A stretch of 64,000 nucleotides of DNA from Phoronis australis (lineage: Eukaryota; Phoronida; Phoronidae): positions 378,800-442,799 of the forward strand of contig NMRA01000076.1 of NCBI GenBank assembly GCA_002633005.1, written 5' to 3'. The notes beneath the pieces were generated by a model, which worked only from the letters and a program-made list of their open reading frames with translations, did no database searches and was not told the DNA's origin. Position numbers and translations under genes: made by a program. The first letter of the stretch is position 1, and each line of letters opens with the position of its first letter. Of the stretch, positions 39,301 to 45,300 are shown piece by piece.

Positions 39301-42300
39301 CATGAACAACAACAGAGAGATTCAGTGACTTCAGCACGTTCCCAGCAGCAAAAGCAGAGAGAATCAATAAGAAAATCTCATGAACAACAACAAAGAGATT
39401 CAGTGACTTCAACTCGTTCCCAACAGGAAAAGCAGAGAGAATCAATAAGCAAATCTTATGAACAACAACAGAGAGACTCAGTGAGTTCAATTCCTTCCCA
39501 GCATCAAAAACACAGAGAATCAATAAGCAAATCTAGTGAACAACAACAGAGAGACTCAGTGGGTTCAATTCCTTCCCAGCATCAAAAACACAGAGAATCA
39601 ATACGCAAATCTAGTGAACAACAGAGAGACTCAGTGGCTTCAGCATTTTCCCTGCAGCAAAAACAGAGAGAATCCTTAAGCAAATCTTATGAACAACGAC
39701 GAGTTTCACCAACTCCACTAGTACAGCTTGAGCAACAGAGAAAGTCTATGACTACACCACTTGAAAAACGAAAAGTGTCGCTGGGCCAGCAATACATATC
39801 AGAGCAACAAGGAAACCAAAGAGATTCGAAAACCCGCGTGAGTTCACCAGGTGTCAGGGGTGAGACTGCACAGCTTCAGCCGACTTCGTTATCTACTAGC
39901 GCAAGTAATGAAAGTGGCATTTCAGTATCCGACCATTTGTCTTTTAATGAAGACCGAGGTAGTTGTTTTGTAAATGAGAAATATACCATATTGCTTCTGG
40001 TGAATAAATTTTGTTAGTTTTTGTTTTGGTGTATTATTGTTGTGTTTTATTTGGTAAATTTGTTGCAGTTTATAATCAGATATTTTGTACTTTTTGTGTT
40101 TCTGGAGTCTGTTCCAGGAAAACTGACTTGCCTAAGACTAACTTACATTTGTCTTAAATGCATTCCAAGAAAATGGTCTTAGTTTGACTTGAGAGTTTTC
40201 TTACTTAGATTTTGTCTTAAATTTGACACAACTTACCGAATGTGGATGTTAGGAGGTTGAGACTAGTCTTAGACTTACGTAAAATTGAACTTAAGTTTGT
40301 TTCTTGGAACGGGTTCCTGTTCTTTTATTCAGTATCATCGTTTTTGTTTCTTTTGTTTACCTTTGTTCATTTCAGTTGACTAATTTGTGTATGGAAGAAA
40401 TAGCAGAGTGCAGAAACACAATTTTCATTAATTTTCCAGTCATTCATAATTATTAATAACAAGAGTCATTGTAGAAAGGTCAGTTGCCAATTAATCACCA
40501 TTAGAACTGAAATCCTTTATACTGCAGAACTGTCTCTAGATTTAGTGTTCATTAAAATGTTTCCAGTTTATGTCTGTCATAGCACAGGAAATAACTAGCG
40601 CGCACTTAACAAACTGATTTGAAATTCAGTCCGCAACCAAATTTGTGGGTTGTATTTCTTAACGCATGCCCACCTTCTGATGTTGCAGACTTTGAAGTGG
40701 AAAAACAACCTCGAGTCGAGAAAACTAACCGACCAAGCCGACAGGGGTTGTCAGAAGAGGTGCCCTCAGAAAATGATGTGAGCCGAAGAAGGTCGTCATC
40801 GATAAAGAAGCATTATACAGAACTGGTCAAAGTTCAAAGGCCAGAGGTTACAAGGAGGAAGTCTTCGGGAGAGCAGAAGAGTTACACGCAAAGACTTAGT
40901 GAGCTTGCGGCTGAACGTCACAGCTTGTCAGGTATGATTATTTGTTTGCTTTTTCGTCGTGCGATTTTTTCAATTGATGCTTCATATGTTTGCACATGTT
41001 TAGGTGCTTGTTATTTGGTGTAGATTAATTTGGCTGTTGCGTGATAACAAAGGTGCAGTTTAACAATTATTGAAAGGTGCAGGGCTTGGAATTTTCTGCG
41101 GAAATGCGGATTTCCGCTTTTTTCCGCTTTTTTCAAATGTTCTGTCCGCGCATTTTATTATATTTCCGCGTAAAAAAATCAGATTTGATATAAAATTTCC
41201 GCGGCAAATTCCTTTCTTACCGCGGCGTTGCAGATGACGTTCACCTCGAAAAGCGGAAGTTGCTCTTTATGTTTCGGAGGAACGTAAATTGTCAACATTG
41301 CCGGGGCATCTGGGTAAGCGTGGTGGGATTTTCAATGGCGTCTTGTGTTATTGTAAACCACGGCGACAAATACTACTGCTCTGCAGGCAAAAATGTGTGG
41401 GTTGGGAGTGGAAGGACAAGCTAAAAGGACGCAGACACATGCTAGTGATGGTGGCAATGTGTGTTTTTTTTTTTCTAGTCCTCCCGATTTTTGAAAGGTC
41501 CACCTCGACCATTTCAAGGCTGGGTAGCGCGCATGATTTGGGCCGTAAAAGTTTCCGCGTTTTTTGTCATTGATAATTCCAAGCCCTGAAGGTGGTTCGT
41601 GATAGTGTGATGCTGCTGTTGTATCTGCAGTATTCACTTTTTATGCGCCCACGTATTTATTTGTGGTCGCATATTGCTGTCATCTGTCCGGCATCCGCAG
41701 CTGTATCTCCTAAACCCTCACAGGATCTTGATGAGATTTGGCAGATGTGTTCCTATGAAGCTGATGACGGAGGATGACGATTTTCGGACCTCTCCAACTA
41801 CCGGTCTGTCCCCTAGTGGCAATTTTAGTTTTTTACGCTTCTGTATCTTCGAAGGCCCTCAACAGATTTTCATAAAATTTGGCAGTTATGCATCTATTAG
41901 TAAAATGTTGCCATCCTGCCGTTTTCGTATTGATTTGAGGTACTTTGTGCCACCTAGTGACTCTTTTTACTGTTTTCGAGTCTGTTTTTGGTGTCCGCCC
42001 TTCTATCAACCAAAGCACTCTAGGGATGATTTTGAAAATTGGCATAGATGTTCTTACTGTGAAGAGGGCGGTTGACGCCTGTGACGCCTCCTACTGGCAG
42101 TTTTGTTTGTTTTTGCGGCCATGGCCGTATCTCCTAAACGCTGTACAGGATTTTTATTGAATTTTTCTGGTGTATTTATATGAAGGTGACAACGGAGGAC
42201 GACGACTTTTGGATGGATTGGACTACCAGACTGAGTGTGCCCCCTAGTGGCAATTCAAGTTTTTTACGTTTACTTCTGTATCTTCAAAGGTCGTCGACAG

Positions 42301-45300
42301 ATTTTCATAAAATTTGGCAGATAGGCACCTATTGGTGAAGTGACACTATCGTTCAGTTTTCAGTTGAATTCAAGACATTTTGTGCCTCCTAGTGGCCATT
42401 TTTACTGGTTTCGGGTCTGTTTTTTGGCATCTGCCTCTTTTTCAACCAAACGTCTCTCAGGATGATTGTGGAAATTGGCAAGTATGTTCCTAATGTGAAT
42501 AGGAAGGCTGACGATGATTTTCCGATGACCTCGACAACTGTGGCGCCTCCTAGTGACAGTTTTTTACACCCATGACTGTATCTCCTAAACTCTCTGCAGG
42601 ATCTTAAATTTAGCAAGTGTATTTATATGAACTTGACAACAAATGACGACAACTTTTGGATGGATCCGACTACCGGTGTGCCCCCTAGTGGCAATTTTAG
42701 TTTTTAATTTTACCTCAATGGATTCTCATAAAATTTGGCAGATAGGCATCTATTAGTGAGTTGACGCTATCCTCCGCATTTCGGTTTAAGTCGTGGTATT
42801 TTGTTCCACCCAGTGGCCATTTTTACTGTTTTCGAGTCTTGTTATTTGTCATCTGCCCTCTGTCAACCAAACCACTCTAAGAATGGTTGTGGAAATTGGC
42901 ATGTATGTTCCTAATTTGAAGAGGAAGTCTGACAATGATTTTCTGATGACTTCATCTACTGTGATGCCTCTTAGTGGCAGTTATGTCGTCTTGTGCCTAT
43001 AGCCTCCTAATGGCAATTTCATTTTTTTTCGTTTTCCTTCGTTTCTCAGAAGTTCCTCGAGAGATTTTTATGAAATTTGGTAAATAGCTTTGATGACACA
43101 TACCAATTTTCGGATGGATTTGACGTATTCTGCATCATCTAATGGCCATTTTTATGTTCCAAATAAACACCCCTAGAAGCGCACCATTTGCGATGCATTC
43201 ATGGGCGCATTTCAACGTTCTACGTTGCTCTTGTTATGCAACTTAACGAGGTGGTACTGTTACTTACTTTGTATACAAGTACGTTGAACTTGTCGCTGAA
43301 ACCAGGTACAAATCTCTGAACTCACACTTTGACTGATGATTTATCTACATTTGTTTACTCTACGTGTGCCATGTAACATTTGAGTTGCATTTCTAGTTGA
43401 GAGATTCGATCTTGTGCCCGGGTCATCCATGTTCCTTATACTTTTCAACAGACAAGGAAGAATCTTCTCACAAGGACATTAATAACCAACGCCATGTGAA
43501 GAGTTACGCTGAACGTCACCAGGAGACCGTGAAGCCATCGAGGCGACCCTCGTTGGTGAAGACGCCCTCTAGAGGAAGCGCAATGTCTGTGAAGGCGGGA
43601 CGATCCGAGTCAGCACAGAAATCAACAGGTAAGGAGATACCCAAATCCCAGTGTGGCGACCCCAATGTCCACCACAATAGGTCGAGGTGTGTGGACTATT
43701 CTGGCGGTGTATGATGTTTAGAAGTGCCAGCCTTAGGTTTGGAGCTCGTGTATGGTTGTTGAGGGCTGTGCAATAGGGAATGGCAACTTACCATCATAGA
43801 ACTGATCCCATGCTTTGAATATAATAGTCCTTCTCATGTGGTCAATTCTGTCTCACACGGTTAATTAGGTCATGACAAATGTAAGTTTCAAACTGAAAAA
43901 AATTCCTGTAGCCCTCAAAAATCTTCCTGTTCAGTGAAGCAATCAAATGAATGGACTCCATTCCATTTGTGGTGTAATCACACTTTACAGAGTGTTTTCT
44001 TCAAAGCATGATTCAAAGATTTTCTGACGCGGAGGTAATAATTTGATTTGTGTTTATTATTTGTTATTAAATTATTTGTTATGTGCTCAACACTGACCAC
44101 ATTGCCTACTAAATAAGAGCAACAACATTTCTTTGCAGAGGTGGCTAGACCGTCAACACGTATGCAAGAGGTGACTCAAAGAGGCATGCCTCCTGCTAAG
44201 GGCCCTCGGCACACCCCTCAGACTTACCAAGACACTCTGCATCAACTTCAGCCTCAGAAGGTGCAGCAGGCAGACAGGCCGCAGTCTAGTCAAGCTTATG
44301 GTAGGTGGTCTAGTTGTTGCATTTTGTAAATGTGACAGCAGAGATTTGGAAAGTTGTCCAGCTTGCTGTTTTTTTCATAGCCAAGTTTTCTCCCAAAACC
44401 ACTATAACTTGCACAATCTCTGTCTGGATCATGGTATTGTGTCCCATTCAATTACACACAGTCAATATCTGGGGTGTTAAGGTTTCCCAAAAAAGTAAAT
44501 GTGAGAAGGTGGACACCCAAGAGGCATATTAACTGTTACCCTGCTGAGGCATTGGGTTGTATAAATTATTAAGTGCTGATGCCAGCTGAGGCTGAGTCCG
44601 CCTTGTTATTAAAAAGAGGCTGGGTTACTCGTCTTGGAAGAAAATTTGTCGCTAGTTGAAAATGTTAATGAATGATGGAGACAGCAACTTCACTGACTAT
44701 GCTTAAGCGATTTCAGGGAGCCTGGATTTGCCAAGTTAGGTTAAGAAATCCATTTTCACTAACTGACATTATTAAGTGCAAGCATTACAAAGTGCAGAGT
44801 ACATTCAGTGATTAACAATGAAATTGGGAATTGTTACATTTTTGTGATGATTTTTAAAAAATTTATTAAAGAGTTTGGGTGAGTGAGGTAACACTAGGCA
44901 TGTCTCTAAGTGAAAACCAGGTTTTTCCCATAATTTGCTTACAGTACTAAGATTGAATTTATTGTTAAACCTTATGGTACTTTTCAACACCTGTAATTAA
45001 TATTACATGGCTTATTATCTGCGTAGCGATAATTTTGAGATAATTCTGTTCTCCATTTAAGCCCCACCAACGCATAGAGTCTACGCCACACCCCCAGTCC
45101 AGAGCAAGGTGCAGGCCGACGCAAAGGTTCAGAGCAGGGCCTGGTCTGGTGCCCAGGCGCAGAGCAAGGCACGACCTGGCCCCTACCCGGTACCATATGC
45201 AGTTAGTCTTGACTACGACGATGACAGCAGCTCCATCGTCAGTCCATGGAGTGTAAACAGCGACGTGCGGCGCATCCTCCGTGACGACGACGGCCGTGCC

